A DNA stretch of 16,800 nucleotides from UBA7239 sp035456205 (lineage in GTDB: Bacteria > Pseudomonadota > Gammaproteobacteria > Pseudomonadales > UBA7239). The position numbers were made by a program, and so were the translations under genes. Below are positions 1 through 8,237 of this stretch, one piece after another. Position 1 is the first letter of the stretch. Every line of letters begins with the position of its first letter. The notes under the pieces were generated by a model. It did not search any database. It saw only the letters and a program-made list of their open reading frames with translations, and was not told the origin of the DNA. Location: contig DATIDQ010000081.1 in NCBI GenBank assembly GCA_035456205.1, forward strand, positions 1 to 16,800. Direction: 5' to 3'.

Positions 1-1082
1 ATGCGCTGGCCAAAAAGTATCAGTTGACTGATGTGTTGCATTGCATCGGTCATATAGCAACCGATGATCATCTGCATTTTAGTGAAGGACCAAACAAGTT
101 GCTGCATTTGTCACGCACAGAAGCGTTAGCGTTGTGGTGGGAAACCAGTTATCGCATTCAGGCTATGCGTGATAATCCAGTGTGTGCCGAGCAAGAAAAG
201 CAGACGGTGCTGGATGAAAAAAATCCCGGTTTGTCGGTGTCATTAACATTTGACCAGAACAGCAATATTGCTGCATCGATGATTTCCACTTCTACAAAAA
301 CAGGCGTGCGTCCGCGCATTGCTATTTTGCGTGAGCAAGGTGTCAATGGACAGGTGGAAATGGCTGCTGCGTTTGATCGTGCAGGTTTTACCGCGGTTGA
401 TGTGCATATGAGCGATATTCTTGCAGGCCGTGTTGATCTGGCCAGTTTCAAAGGGCTGGCAGCGTGTGGTGGATTTTCCTACGGTGATGTACTTGGTGCC
501 GGTGAAGGTTGGGCAAAAACCATTCTGTTCAATAGCAAAGCGCGCGATATGTTCGAGCAGTTTTTTCATCGTGATGACACGTTCAGTCTCGGTGTATGCA
601 ATGGTTGCCAGATGATGTCGAACCTGAAAACCCTGATGCCGGGTGCAGAACACTGGCCGCGATTTGTGCGCAATGCCAGTGAGCAATTTGAAGCACGTTA
701 CGTGATGGTGGAAGTGCAGAAATCTGCATCCATTCTGCTGCAAGGTATGGCGGGTTCACGTATGCCGATTACCACGGCACACGGTGAAGGCCGCGCAGAA
801 TTTGCCGATACAAACGCGCTGCAGCTTCTTGATGCCAGTGGTCAGGTAGCGTTGCGTTATATTGATAATGCCGGTCATGTCACGGAAACATTTCCGGCCA
901 ACCCGAATGGTTCACCGTCGGGTATTACTGCGGTAACGAATGTTGATGGTCGCCATACCATCATGATGCCGCATCCTGAACGTGTGTTCCGTTCCGTGCA
1001 ACATTCCTGGCGCCCGGATGGCTGGCAGGAAGAAGGTCCATGGCTGCGTTTGTTCCGCAATGCGCGGTTGTGGTTGAAGTGA
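1..1082 (+). CDS. purL: Phosphoribosylformylglycinamidine synthase, C-terminal part (5'-truncated)
   Basis: This is the C-terminal third of the large single-chain FGAM synthase, which converts FGAR and glutamine to FGAM in the fourth step of purine synthesis in the cytoplasm. The reading frame is already open at base 3 and enters from the left edge, so the TTG at 24 is internal. The visible part ends the synthetase region, with the conserved segment WWETSYRIQAMRDNPVCAEQ, and then contains the whole glutamine amidotransferase domain from about base 290. That domain has the REQGVN start, GGFSYGDVLGAGEGWA, the nucleophile motif GVCNGCQMMSN (Cys codon 597-599), HGEGR, and PHPERVF with the catalytic His codon at 972-974 and Glu at 978-980. 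It closely resembles the E. coli protein to the C-terminus. A 53-base gap separates it from the next gene, with no clear terminator. Confidence 0.97.
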   Translation, partial: ALAKKYQLTDVLHCIGHIATDDHLHFSEGPNKLLHLSRTEALALWWETSYRIQAMRDNPVCAEQEKQTVLDEKNPGLSVSLTFDQNSNIAASMISTSTKTGVRPRIAILREQGVNGQVEMAAAFDRAGFTAVDVHMSDILAGRVDLASFKGLAACGGFSYGDVLGAGEGWAKTILFNSKARDMFEQFFHRDDTFSLGVCNGCQMMSNLKTLMPGAEHWPRFVRNASEQFEARYVMVEVQKSASILLQGMAGSRMPITTAHGEGRAEFADTNALQLLDASGQVALRYIDNAGHVTETFPANPNGSPSGITAVTNVDGRHTIMMPHPERVFRSVQHSWRPDGWQEEGPWLRLFRNARLWLK

Positions 1083-1135
1083 TTTTTGGGCTGAAGCAAG
1101 TTTTGAAAATCTGTAAATAAATAAGGATATTTATT

Positions 1136-1816
1136 ATGAATGCAGCAAGTAGTAACAAAAATATCAGTATCTTGATTGTGGATGATCACGATCTGGTTCG
1201 TATTGGTTTGCGCCATATGTTGACGGGCGTTGACAATTTTCTGGTGGTTGGTGAGGCGTGTAGCGGCGAAGAAGCACTGGAAAAAGCAGCAGAATTAAAG
1301 CCGGATGTCGTGCTGATGGATGTGCGCATGCCGGGCATTGGCGGCATTGAAGCAACAACCCGCATGGACCGCCGTTCTCCGGATAGCCGTGTGGTGGCAT
1401 TAACTGCTTGCGCCGACGATCCTTTTCCCGATCTGTTACTGGAAGCTGGAGCGCGTGGTTTTCTTACCAAAGACAGCGGTATGGAAGAACTGGTGTTGGC
1501 TATTCGTGAGGTGCATGCAGGAAATCATTATGTCTGTCGCAAGATTGCACAGGAATTGGCACTGAAGCCGCTGCGTAAAAGAAATGGCTTACATCATTCG
1601 CCCTTTGATGAATTGTCCGAGCGTGAAATGCAGGTCGCGTTGATGATTGTTGGCTGCCAGAGTGCCATCGATATTGCGGATCAACTCAATGTCAGTCCCA
1701 AAACAGTGAACACGTATCGTTACCGTATGTTTGAAAAACTTGGCGTAGACAGCGACGTCGGTCTTACGCTGCTGGCTTTGCGCCATAAACTGTTTGTACC
1801 AGACGGCGATGGCTGA
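1136..1816 (+). CDS. gacA: GacA/UvrY-type two-component response regulator (NarL/LuxR family)
   Basis: This 226-residue regulator has a receiver domain (about residues 10-125) and a LuxR-type helix-turn-helix (about 155-215). The receiver shows the acidic pair D16-D17, phosphoacceptor D62 in VVLMDVRMPG, the switch Thr90 and Lys112 in FLTKDSG. The output domain has LSEREMQVALMIVGC and the recognition helix SPKTVNTYRYRMFEKL. GacA/UvrY proteins are phosphorylated by a BarA/GacS sensor kinase and activate small RNAs that titrate CsrA/RsmA, so they govern the switch to secondary or stationary-phase metabolism. The assignment to GacA rather than another NarL regulator rests on the sequence pattern and on the overlap with uvrC immediately downstream, the conserved gacA-uvrC arrangement. 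The ATG at 1136 is preceded by AAGGA at about 1122-1126. No sensor kinase is present here. Confidence 0.93.
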   Translation: MNAASSNKNISILIVDDHDLVRIGLRHMLTGVDNFLVVGEACSGEEALEKAAELKPDVVLMDVRMPGIGGIEATTRMDRRSPDSRVVALTACADDPFPDLLLEAGARGFLTKDSGMEELVLAIREVHAGNHYVCRKIAQELALKPLRKRNGLHHSPFDELSEREMQVALMIVGCQSAIDIADQLNVSPKTVNTYRYRMFEKLGVDSDVGLTLLALRHKLFVPDGDG

Positions 1817-3644
1817 AAAACAGCAGTTGTTTGATAGCCAGACGTTTCTTGCCGCAGCGACTGGCAGTCCCGGTGTCTATCAGATGTATGGTGCGGAAGA
1901 TAATCTTCTGTATGTTGGCAAAGCCAATAATCTGAAAAAACGTCTCTCCAGTTATTTTCGCAAAACAGGTCTCGGCCCAAAAACCAAAGCATTGGTTGCA
2001 CGTATTGCGCGCATTGAGCTCACTATTACCGCGAGTGAAACCGAGGCGCTGTTGCTGGAACAAAGTCTGATCAAGGCGCACCAGCCGCCATACAATATTC
2101 TCTTGCGTGACGATAAATCCTACCCGTATATTTTTCTCAGCGAGGGTGAGCCATACCCCCGGCTGGCGTTTCATCGTGGCGCCAAGCAGAAAAAGGGTCG
2201 TTACTTCGGGCCATTTCCAAACAGCGGTGCAGTGCGGGAAAGTCTGAACTTCCTGCAAAAATTTTCTCGTATCCGTCAGTGCGAAGATTCTTTTTTCCGT
2301 AATCGCAGTCGTCCCTGTCTGCAATACCAGATTCATCGTTGTTCTGGCCCCTGTGTGGCCATGATCACGCCAGAACAATACGCGCGTGATGTGGATGTCA
2401 CCGCCATGTTTTTGTTGGGTCATGAACAACAGGCATTGGAAGTGTTGGCGACGGATATGGAAAGTGCGGCAGAAAAACTGGAATTTGAGCGTGCCGCAGA
2501 ATTGCGTGATCGTATTGCCAGTTTGCGCACGGTGCAGGAGCAGCAAACGGTGGATAACGGCGTGGCAGTAAATGCCGATGTGTTTGCTTGCACGCAACAG
2601 GCCGGTGCGGCATGCGTACAGGTATTATTTGTGCGACAGGGCAGGATACTGGGTAGCCGCAGTTATTTCCCGGCTCTCTCGATAGAGGATGATACAGAGA
2701 ATTTATTGGCGACTTTTATTGCCCAGTTTTATTTTGGCAGTGAGCGGGAATTGCCAGCAGAAATTATCACCACCGAACTCCCCGATGTTGAGCAAGAATT
2801 ATTACAGGGTGTGTTGAGCGAAAAGGCGGGGCGCAAGATCATTGTCAGCAGTAAAGTGCGCACGCATCGCCAGCAATGGTTGAATATGGCCGGTAAAGCC
2901 GCACAGGAAAACCTGTTACAGCGTCTGGCGAGTCGCCAGAATATTGAAGCGCGTTTTGAGGCGTTGCGTGATGTGCTGGGGCTGGAAGCTGTGCCAGAGC
3001 GTATTGAGTGTTTTGATATCAGCCATTCATCCGGCGAAGCGACTGTCGCTTCCTGTGTGGTGTTTGACAGACAGGGTGCACGTAAAAGTGATTACCGGCG
3101 TTTCAATATTGAAGGCATTACCGGTGGGGATGATTATGCGGCAATGCGGCAGGCGCTCACGCGCCGTTATTCCAGATTGAAAAATAGCGAAGGTTTGTTT
3201 CCGGATATTTTGTTGATCGACGGTGGTAAAGGCCAACTCACACAAGCGGTTGAAGTGCTGGAAGAATTACAGATCGCCGGTATGTTGTTAGTCGGTGTTG
3301 CAAAAGGCAGCACGCGCAAAGCCGGTTTTGAGCAGTTGTTTGTGCACGGAGAAAACAAACCACGTATTCCGCCGGCAGATTCCGGTGCTTTGCATCTTAT
3401 TCAACAGGTGCGTGATGAGGCGCACCGTTTTGCAGTGGCCGGTCACACCGCAAGACGTGATAAAAAACGCGGTGTATCGCCGCTGGAAGGGATTGCCGGT
3501 GTTGGTCCAACACGTCGCCGCGCACTGCTGCGACATTTTGGTGGTTTACAGGAAGTGGTGCGTGCCAGCAAAGATGAATTGGCAAAAGTGCCGGGCATCA
3601 GCGCAGATTTAGCGGATATTATTTACGCGGCGCTTCATCCCTGA
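1809..3644 (+). CDS. uvrC: UvrABC excinuclease subunit C
   Basis: UvrC makes the 3' and 5' incisions beside a DNA lesion in nucleotide excision repair, after UvrA and UvrB loading. I chose the ATG at 1809, which gives 611 residues, close to the 610 of E. coli; a TTG at 1794 in the same frame would add five residues. The start lies inside the last codons of gacA (8-base overlap), suggesting translational coupling. Visible parts are the GIY-YIG nuclease (about 17-95, with GVYQMY and YVGKA), four cysteines (C158, C170, C178, C182) in the region reported to bind an iron-sulfur cluster in E. coli, the UVR helix pair (about 205-240), the RNase H-like nuclease (FDISH with D403, LLIDGGKGQL with D471, RDEAHRFA with H539), and a C-terminal double helix-hairpin-helix (about 558-608). 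The 3' end overlaps the opposing SnoaL-like gene by 10 bases. Confidence 0.97.
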   Translation: MAEKQQLFDSQTFLAAATGSPGVYQMYGAEDNLLYVGKANNLKKRLSSYFRKTGLGPKTKALVARIARIELTITASETEALLLEQSLIKAHQPPYNILLRDDKSYPYIFLSEGEPYPRLAFHRGAKQKKGRYFGPFPNSGAVRESLNFLQKFSRIRQCEDSFFRNRSRPCLQYQIHRCSGPCVAMITPEQYARDVDVTAMFLLGHEQQALEVLATDMESAAEKLEFERAAELRDRIASLRTVQEQQTVDNGVAVNADVFACTQQAGAACVQVLFVRQGRILGSRSYFPALSIEDDTENLLATFIAQFYFGSERELPAEIITTELPDVEQELLQGVLSEKAGRKIIVSSKVRTHRQQWLNMAGKAAQENLLQRLASRQNIEARFEALRDVLGLEAVPERIECFDISHSSGEATVASCVVFDRQGARKSDYRRFNIEGITGGDDYAAMRQALTRRYSRLKNSEGLFPDILLIDGGKGQLTQAVEVLEELQIAGMLLVGVAKGSTRKAGFEQLFVHGENKPRIPPADSGALHLIQQVRDEAHRFAVAGHTARRDKKRGVSPLEGIAGVGPTRRRALLRHFGGLQEVVRASKDELAKVPGISADLADIIYAALHP

Positions 3645-4054
3645 TTCACCAGCCCCACACCTTTCATGCAATGTGGTCCGCCCCAGTGTTCCACCACTTT
3701 GCCATTTTCCATGCGCAATATAGCCGTGCCATTGATGACAGTTTTTTTGCCGGATGGCGCAACATCGTAATAAGGCGCGCCAGTGTGGGTGCCGCTGACT
3801 GTCCAGTTGGATACGATGTGATCACCACTTTCCAGCACCAGATTCACATCAAATTTCATATCTGGAAAAGCATTTTTGGCCATGGTCCAGAATTCTTCTT
3901 CCTTGTAACGGATGTCGGTGCCGACAGCAGCAGGATTCACACGTTCAGTGACATGGCTCATGAAGGTATCAGCAAAATATTCATACACTGCAGCGTAATC
4001 ACCTTTGGCCATGCGATCAGAATAAATAGCGAGATGAGTCAGGTTGTCGCCCAT
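3635..4054 (-). CDS. SnoaL-like / NTF2-fold protein (polyketide-cyclase family)
   Basis: This 139-residue protein has the pattern of the SnoaL-like branch of the NTF2 superfamily: an N-terminal helix region, EEEFWTMAKNAFPDMKFDVN (52-71), GDHIVSNWTVSGTHTG (77-92), a PSGKK turn at 100-104, and NGKVVEHWG near the end. Family members include polyketide cyclases, epoxide hydrolases, isomerases and many proteins of unknown substrate, so the fold can be stated but not the reaction. After EHW the family usually has an acidic residue used in catalysis by SnoaL cyclases; here the sequence is GGPHCMKG, so that acid appears to be missing. It is the last gene of the five-gene minus-strand operon and overlaps the BAHD-like gene upstream by 16 bases. 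GAGGAGAA at about 4062-4069 is a good ribosome binding site. Its 3' end overlaps uvrC by 10 bases in convergent orientation. Confidence 0.82.
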   Translation of the reverse strand: MGDNLTHLAIYSDRMAKGDYAAVYEYFADTFMSHVTERVNPAAVGTDIRYKEEEFWTMAKNAFPDMKFDVNLVLESGDHIVSNWTVSGTHTGAPYYDVAPSGKKTVINGTAILRMENGKVVEHWGGPHCMKGVGLVNQG

Positions 4055-5364
4055 GTAGCGTTCTCCTCAGTGGATTTTTTCAAGACATGATCCAGTTGTG
4101 TCATGGCATCAATCAGTTGGGTTGCTGGCAAAAATAATCGTAACACGATGCCATCGGGTGAGGGCATCGCCATAACAAAATGCATGGGTATGCTGGTGGC
4201 CAGATCAAACCACAGCGGTGTGCCGGAAAAATCCATGGCATAAGCGGGAAATCTGGACCAGTTATTGATCATCACGCCTCGTCCATACACACAGGCTTCT
4301 GCAATACGCAGTGAAAATCCTGTCAAATAGCCGCCAGCGTTGTAATGCCCTTGTTGCAATTCTTTCTGCATGAAATCCAGATGGGCGCGCATATTTTGCG
4401 CACTCGCATGCCGTGCATCCCGGCGGATTTTTTGTGCCAGTTTTTCCAGGGGTGATTCACAAATATCAGCCAATGTGGCATGTGAACTCACGCTATAAAC
4501 CATGTTGCCGACGTAGTGCTCGAGTTTCAGCTGCGAGCGGATATTGATGACATTGGCCAACGGAAAATCCTGATCGCCCGCAGCGCCTTGTGCCAGTGCA
4601 ATACGTGCCAGACATTGCCAGCTCATTGCCATAACAACATCCTGCGTACTGACCCAATCAGGTGCCAGCGTAGTGTTAATACAGGTTTTGATTTTTTCGA
4701 GAGACGCTTGCGGCAATAGCATCTGTGCACTGCGATAGCTTTGTGCATTGAGCATTTGTTGTTTGAACAGTGGCACAGCCGGAATATGCAAATGTGCGGG
4801 CACGGCTGCAGCCGAATGACTTATGTCACTGTTGCCAGCGCCATAGCGCATGAACTGGCTCGCGATCGCAGTGAAGGGTTGATCGTGAAACGCATCGCGC
4901 CAGCTTTGCATGAATTGCCAGTAGCCACTGCCATCACACAGGGCATGTGAATTGCAGGTGCCCAGTGTCCAGTGATTATCGCTGAAACAAATAATTTTGA
5001 CTGTGAACACAGGGCCGCAATCGCCTGTGGTCTGGCCAATGGCTGCATCACAAAAAATATCGGGCAACCCAAGCGGTTCATGAATACCAAAAGCAGGTAT
5101 GGCTTCATCACGTTTTTCGACAGTAAAACGCACGCCGGTATCGTTGCGAAGCAAGCACAGTTTTTCGTTGCTCATCGCAATGGTGGCTGAAAAATCCGGC
5201 CACTGTGTCAGGGCGATTACAAGGCTGGCTTGTAATTTTGCGATATCTGGCACGCCGGAAAAATAAAACACACGCCGCACAGGCATGTAACCCGAATTCA
5301 GGTCTATACCGGATAAAGGTGTGGGTGGCAGTGTGCGTCCACCTTTTATCCAGTGGTCGCTCAT
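4039..5364 (-). CDS. BAHD-like acyl-CoA-dependent acyltransferase
   Basis: The 441-residue product shows the ordered landmarks of the BAHD/transferase family (also typed PF02458-like). These are the catalytic HxxxDG as HALCDG (H140, D144, G145), a mid-protein STQDVVMAMSWQCLARIA, then NVINIRSQL, then YVGNMVYSVSSHATLADI (284-301). Last comes NNWSRFPAYAMDFSGTPLWF (367-386), which matches the W-R-P-Y-DFGWGKP-W region except that the WG of the structural DFGWG motif is replaced (DFSGT). BAHD enzymes move an acyl group from CoA to an alcohol or amine and are best known in plants and fungi. NRPS condensation domains share the fold but use HHxxxDG, which is not seen here. The gene starts in an ATGA overlap with the P450 stop and lies two genes after an acyl-CoA ligase, so donor supply by that ligase is a reasonable inference. 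The substrate is unknown. Confidence 0.8.
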   Translation of the reverse strand: MSDHWIKGGRTLPPTPLSGIDLNSGYMPVRRVFYFSGVPDIAKLQASLVIALTQWPDFSATIAMSNEKLCLLRNDTGVRFTVEKRDEAIPAFGIHEPLGLPDIFCDAAIGQTTGDCGPVFTVKIICFSDNHWTLGTCNSHALCDGSGYWQFMQSWRDAFHDQPFTAIASQFMRYGAGNSDISHSAAAVPAHLHIPAVPLFKQQMLNAQSYRSAQMLLPQASLEKIKTCINTTLAPDWVSTQDVVMAMSWQCLARIALAQGAAGDQDFPLANVINIRSQLKLEHYVGNMVYSVSSHATLADICESPLEKLAQKIRRDARHASAQNMRAHLDFMQKELQQGHYNAGGYLTGFSLRIAEACVYGRGVMINNWSRFPAYAMDFSGTPLWFDLATSIPMHFVMAMPSPDGIVLRLFLPATQLIDAMTQLDHVLKKSTEENATWATT

Positions 5365-6590
5365 GAATGGCCGGTGTTCACTGGCAAGCTACTGATTTCA
5401 CGGTTGAGAAAATTGAACAGATTCCACTGGACATTGTCTTCCAGCACGAAAGCATTCGGCGCATAGTTCATAAAAGCTTTCACCAGAAAACGTACTTCGG
5501 TGCGCGTCACATGTGCGCCTACACAGTAATGCGCGCCATGACCAAAGGACAATGCATCCTTGTTGTTGCGCGTAAATTGGCACTGTTCGGGTTGATCAAA
5601 TATTGCAGGATCATTGTTCATGCCGGCGAAGGACAGCAGCACGGTTTGGCCTCTCTTGATGGTGTGGCCTTTGTACGTGGTGTCGCGCAATGCAAAACGG
5701 TAGGCAAATTTTGCACCATGCGCAAAACGCACTAGTTCTTCCACGGCAGCATCAATCTTGTCAGGATTTTCCTGTAACCAGGCGCGTTGTTCGTGTTGCG
5801 TCAGCAGTGCATGCACCACCAGTGTCAATGTAAAAGTAGTGGCAGTGGAGCCGGTGGTGATCAGCGCCATCAAGGTAAACATGATGTCGTAATCACTGAG
5901 GCCACCAATGTCTGCAGCGGCTTTAAGGAAATCACTGATCAGGTCTTCACCGGGATTTGCACGCGCGTTGGCGACCATGGCCAGCAGTTCTGTATGCAGG
6001 AAAATGGCGCTGGTTTCCATTGCTGCACGTTCTTCTGCCGTCACGGTTGGATCAATCATGCGCGCCATGATTTTGGCGTGTTGCAGAAATGCCGCTTTGT
6101 TGTCGAGCAAGCGGTCGACACCAAAAATCGCGGAGATCACGGCGTAGGGAATCGGGTCGGCAATAGTTTGTGCAACATCAACAATGCCGGCTTTTGTCAG
6201 TTGCGGTTTGACGATTGCATCGATTGCAGACTGGATCTGTTGTTCGATGCGCCGCAGGGCGGATGGACTAAATGCGCGCACCAGTAGTTTACGAATCAAT
6301 GGGTGGCGCACATCGTCGGTGAATGGATTGTCATCACGAAACTTTTGGCAGGTCGGATATTTTTCAGCAAATGTGTCGGAAGAATACGTGCCGGAAAATT
6401 TTGGCGACATATGCAAGTCTTCGTGCACTAACAGGTATTTGCACACCTCATGGCCAGTGGCGACCCACAAACCCATCGCTTCGTCAAAGAACAGTGGTGC
6501 GTGGTTGCGCAAAGGTGTAGCAAACGCCACAGGGTTCTTGCAGATAGCCTCGCCGAACATATCGAGGGAAACCGGTTTGTCCATTGTCAT
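5361..6590 (-). CDS. Cytochrome P450 (soluble bacterial type)
   Basis: This 409-residue protein has no membrane anchor and is of ordinary length for a soluble bacterial P450. The heme-thiolate loop is FGHGAHYCVGAH (349-360) with ligand Cys356, and the K-helix ExxR is E285-R288 in EELVRF. The C-helix region DDVRHPLIRKLLVRAFSP is typical of bacterial class I enzymes. The I-helix is odd: MALITTGSTATTFT (241-254) has no acidic residue where the usual AGxD/ETT has one. Such enzymes normally hydroxylate a hydrophobic substrate using electrons from a ferredoxin and ferredoxin reductase, neither of which is encoded here. The ATG at 6590 overlaps the acyl-CoA ligase stop as ATGA, which supports it over the ATG at 6584. 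Its own stop overlaps the BAHD-like start in the same way, so the three genes are probably translationally coupled. The substrate cannot be read from the sequence. Confidence 0.95.
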   Translation of the reverse strand: MTMDKPVSLDMFGEAICKNPVAFATPLRNHAPLFFDEAMGLWVATGHEVCKYLLVHEDLHMSPKFSGTYSSDTFAEKYPTCQKFRDDNPFTDDVRHPLIRKLLVRAFSPSALRRIEQQIQSAIDAIVKPQLTKAGIVDVAQTIADPIPYAVISAIFGVDRLLDNKAAFLQHAKIMARMIDPTVTAEERAAMETSAIFLHTELLAMVANARANPGEDLISDFLKAAADIGGLSDYDIMFTLMALITTGSTATTFTLTLVVHALLTQHEQRAWLQENPDKIDAAVEELVRFAHGAKFAYRFALRDTTYKGHTIKRGQTVLLSFAGMNNDPAIFDQPEQCQFTRNNKDALSFGHGAHYCVGAHVTRTEVRFLVKAFMNYAPNAFVLEDNVQWNLFNFLNREISSLPVNTGHS

Positions 6591-8200
6591 TTTTTCAGTT
6601 TGAAATCAGTTTTTGTCCTGTCCCACACATTGCCTGTGAGGCCTTTTTCGCGCAGCTTGTATTTCTGTACTTTATTGGTTGGTGTATAGGGCAATTCAGT
6701 GACGAACTCGATATAGCGCGGCACAAAGAAGTACGGGGCGTTGTCATTGACGAAGCGTGCCAGCTCTTCTGCCGTGACTGTCATGCCCGGTTTCAGGATG
6801 ACATCCACTTTCAGCTCCGCTTCGCTCTCGATAAATTCGGAAGGAATACCGAAGCACGCCGCAGCCTGAACCGCTGGATGTTGCATCACGGCATGTTCTA
6901 CTTGCAGTGATGAAATATTACGGCCCTTGTCGCGGATGTAATCGCTTTTGCGATCGACAAAAAAGTAATCGCCGTCTGCATCACGCACACCCAGATCACC
7001 GGTGCGATACCATTCTCCATGATAGGCTTTGGCCGTGGCTTCAGGGTTTTCAAAATAGCCGTTAAAAATAGCGTAAGGGCGCAGGGGTTTCAGGCAGAAT
7101 TCGCCCAGTGTGCCGGGAGGGCATTCGTTGCCTTCATCATCACGCAGGCTGACTTCCACACCGGGCGCAAAATCACCCAGACAATTCGGTTTCCATTCGT
7201 TTACACCGTCTTCCAGGCAGCGCATGATCAGCGCGGCTTCACTCTGGCCAAAACCTTTCTGGATTTTCTTGATGCCGAAGCGTTTCATAAACGGTTTGGC
7301 CAGATGCGGTGGCAGCGGAATGACATTGGCATGGCGCAGCGTATTGTTGGCGTCGTCCGGTGTTTCCGCCGCATTCCACAGGAACATGTGCATGGCGCCC
7401 AGGGTGGTGGTTTCTGTGGCTTTATAGTGAGCAATACGATTCCAGAACTGGGAAGCAGAAAAATGTTCATCTATGGCACAGGGAATGCCGACCACCAGTG
7501 CGCGGAAAATAGCAGTGATCCAGGCGCCGGTGTTATACAGCGGCATGCAGTTATAAATCACGTCGTCTTTTTCTGCGCCAAAATATTCCCTGGCGCTTTC
7601 AGCGGCGTTGATCCAGACGTTATGCGGTTGCAATACGCCTTTGGATTTTCCGGTGGTGCCGGATGTCCACAGAATGGCTGATGTGTCGCCATAATCAATA
7701 TCCACGTGCGCGGGCTCTGCATCAGGGAGAGTATCAAAAGATGATAGTGCAACAGCGCCTGCAGGTAGTGCTGCATCGCCCAGCACTTTTACAATCAACT
7801 TGCCATAATCGTTTGCTGCTAACACTTCATTGATACGTGGCCATTTATCCGTGTCAGTCAATAAAATTTTGCCTTTGCTTTCCTTGATGGCTTCAGCCAG
7901 CCAACTGCCTTTGTAATCGGCATTGATAGGTACCCAGATCGCGCCCAATTTGTTGGCGGCAAACGCCATGAAAATAAATTCCACGCAACTGCGCATGTAA
8001 ATCACTACGCGGTCGCCCTTGGTCACGCCGAGACTGGCAAGGCCGGTGGCATAACGGTTTACATGGCTGTTTACTTCAGCAAAAGAATAGGTTTTATCGT
8101 CCACCAGATAACAGGGCGCGTCTGGAATCTGCTGTGCTTGCAGGAACAGTATTCTGCCCAGATTGCGGTCGCGTGTGTTGTCCAGTGGCAGTACGTTCAT
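6587..8200 (-). CDS. AMP-forming acyl-CoA synthetase (CaiC/FadD-like)
   Basis: This member of the adenylate-forming (ANL) superfamily, 537 residues, activates a carboxylic acid through an acyl-AMP to the CoA thioester. Visible motifs are the P-loop WTSGTTGKSKG (178-188), GFGQSEA (316-322), YRTGDLG (398-404), the hinge DRKSDYIRDKGRNIS (416-430) and the C-terminal PTNKVQK with probable catalytic Lys510. The overall pattern, including PINADYKG, resembles crotonobetaine/carnitine-CoA ligase-like proteins, but the acid is not identifiable. I start at the ATG at 8200, nine bases after AAGGA; the TTG at 8209 lies directly against that ribosome binding site and is unlikely. A 37-base gap separates it from the thiolase-like gene, and it overlaps the P450 start by four bases. 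The product could feed the thiolase-like protein, the BAHD-like acyltransferase, or both. Confidence 0.94.
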   Translation of the reverse strand: MNVLPLDNTRDRNLGRILFLQAQQIPDAPCYLVDDKTYSFAEVNSHVNRYATGLASLGVTKGDRVVIYMRSCVEFIFMAFAANKLGAIWVPINADYKGSWLAEAIKESKGKILLTDTDKWPRINEVLAANDYGKLIVKVLGDAALPAGAVALSSFDTLPDAEPAHVDIDYGDTSAILWTSGTTGKSKGVLQPHNVWINAAESAREYFGAEKDDVIYNCMPLYNTGAWITAIFRALVVGIPCAIDEHFSASQFWNRIAHYKATETTTLGAMHMFLWNAAETPDDANNTLRHANVIPLPPHLAKPFMKRFGIKKIQKGFGQSEAALIMRCLEDGVNEWKPNCLGDFAPGVEVSLRDDEGNECPPGTLGEFCLKPLRPYAIFNGYFENPEATAKAYHGEWYRTGDLGVRDADGDYFFVDRKSDYIRDKGRNISSLQVEHAVMQHPAVQAAACFGIPSEFIESEAELKVDVILKPGMTVTAEELARFVNDNAPYFFVPRYIEFVTELPYTPTNKVQKYKLREKGLTGNVWDRTKTDFKLKK

Positions 8201-8237
8201 CTGTAGCAATCCTTATATGTAATAGCGTGAGTTGTGA

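Noticed and set aside
243..743. Long minus-strand open frame opposite purL (166 codons).
   Set aside because: It is a shadow of the conserved purL frame, with no recognisable domain or ribosome binding site.
1081..1112. GATTTT ... AAAATC inverted repeat after purL, as a possible terminator.
   Set aside because: The stem is short and AT-only and no T-run follows it.
1764..2597. 277-codon minus-strand frame opposite gacA and uvrC.
   Set aside because: Both genes it opposes are unmistakable, and its translation has no family pattern.
7019..7681. 220-codon plus-strand frame opposite the acyl-CoA ligase.
   Set aside because: The ligase motifs fix the coding strand; the opposing translation shows no domain.
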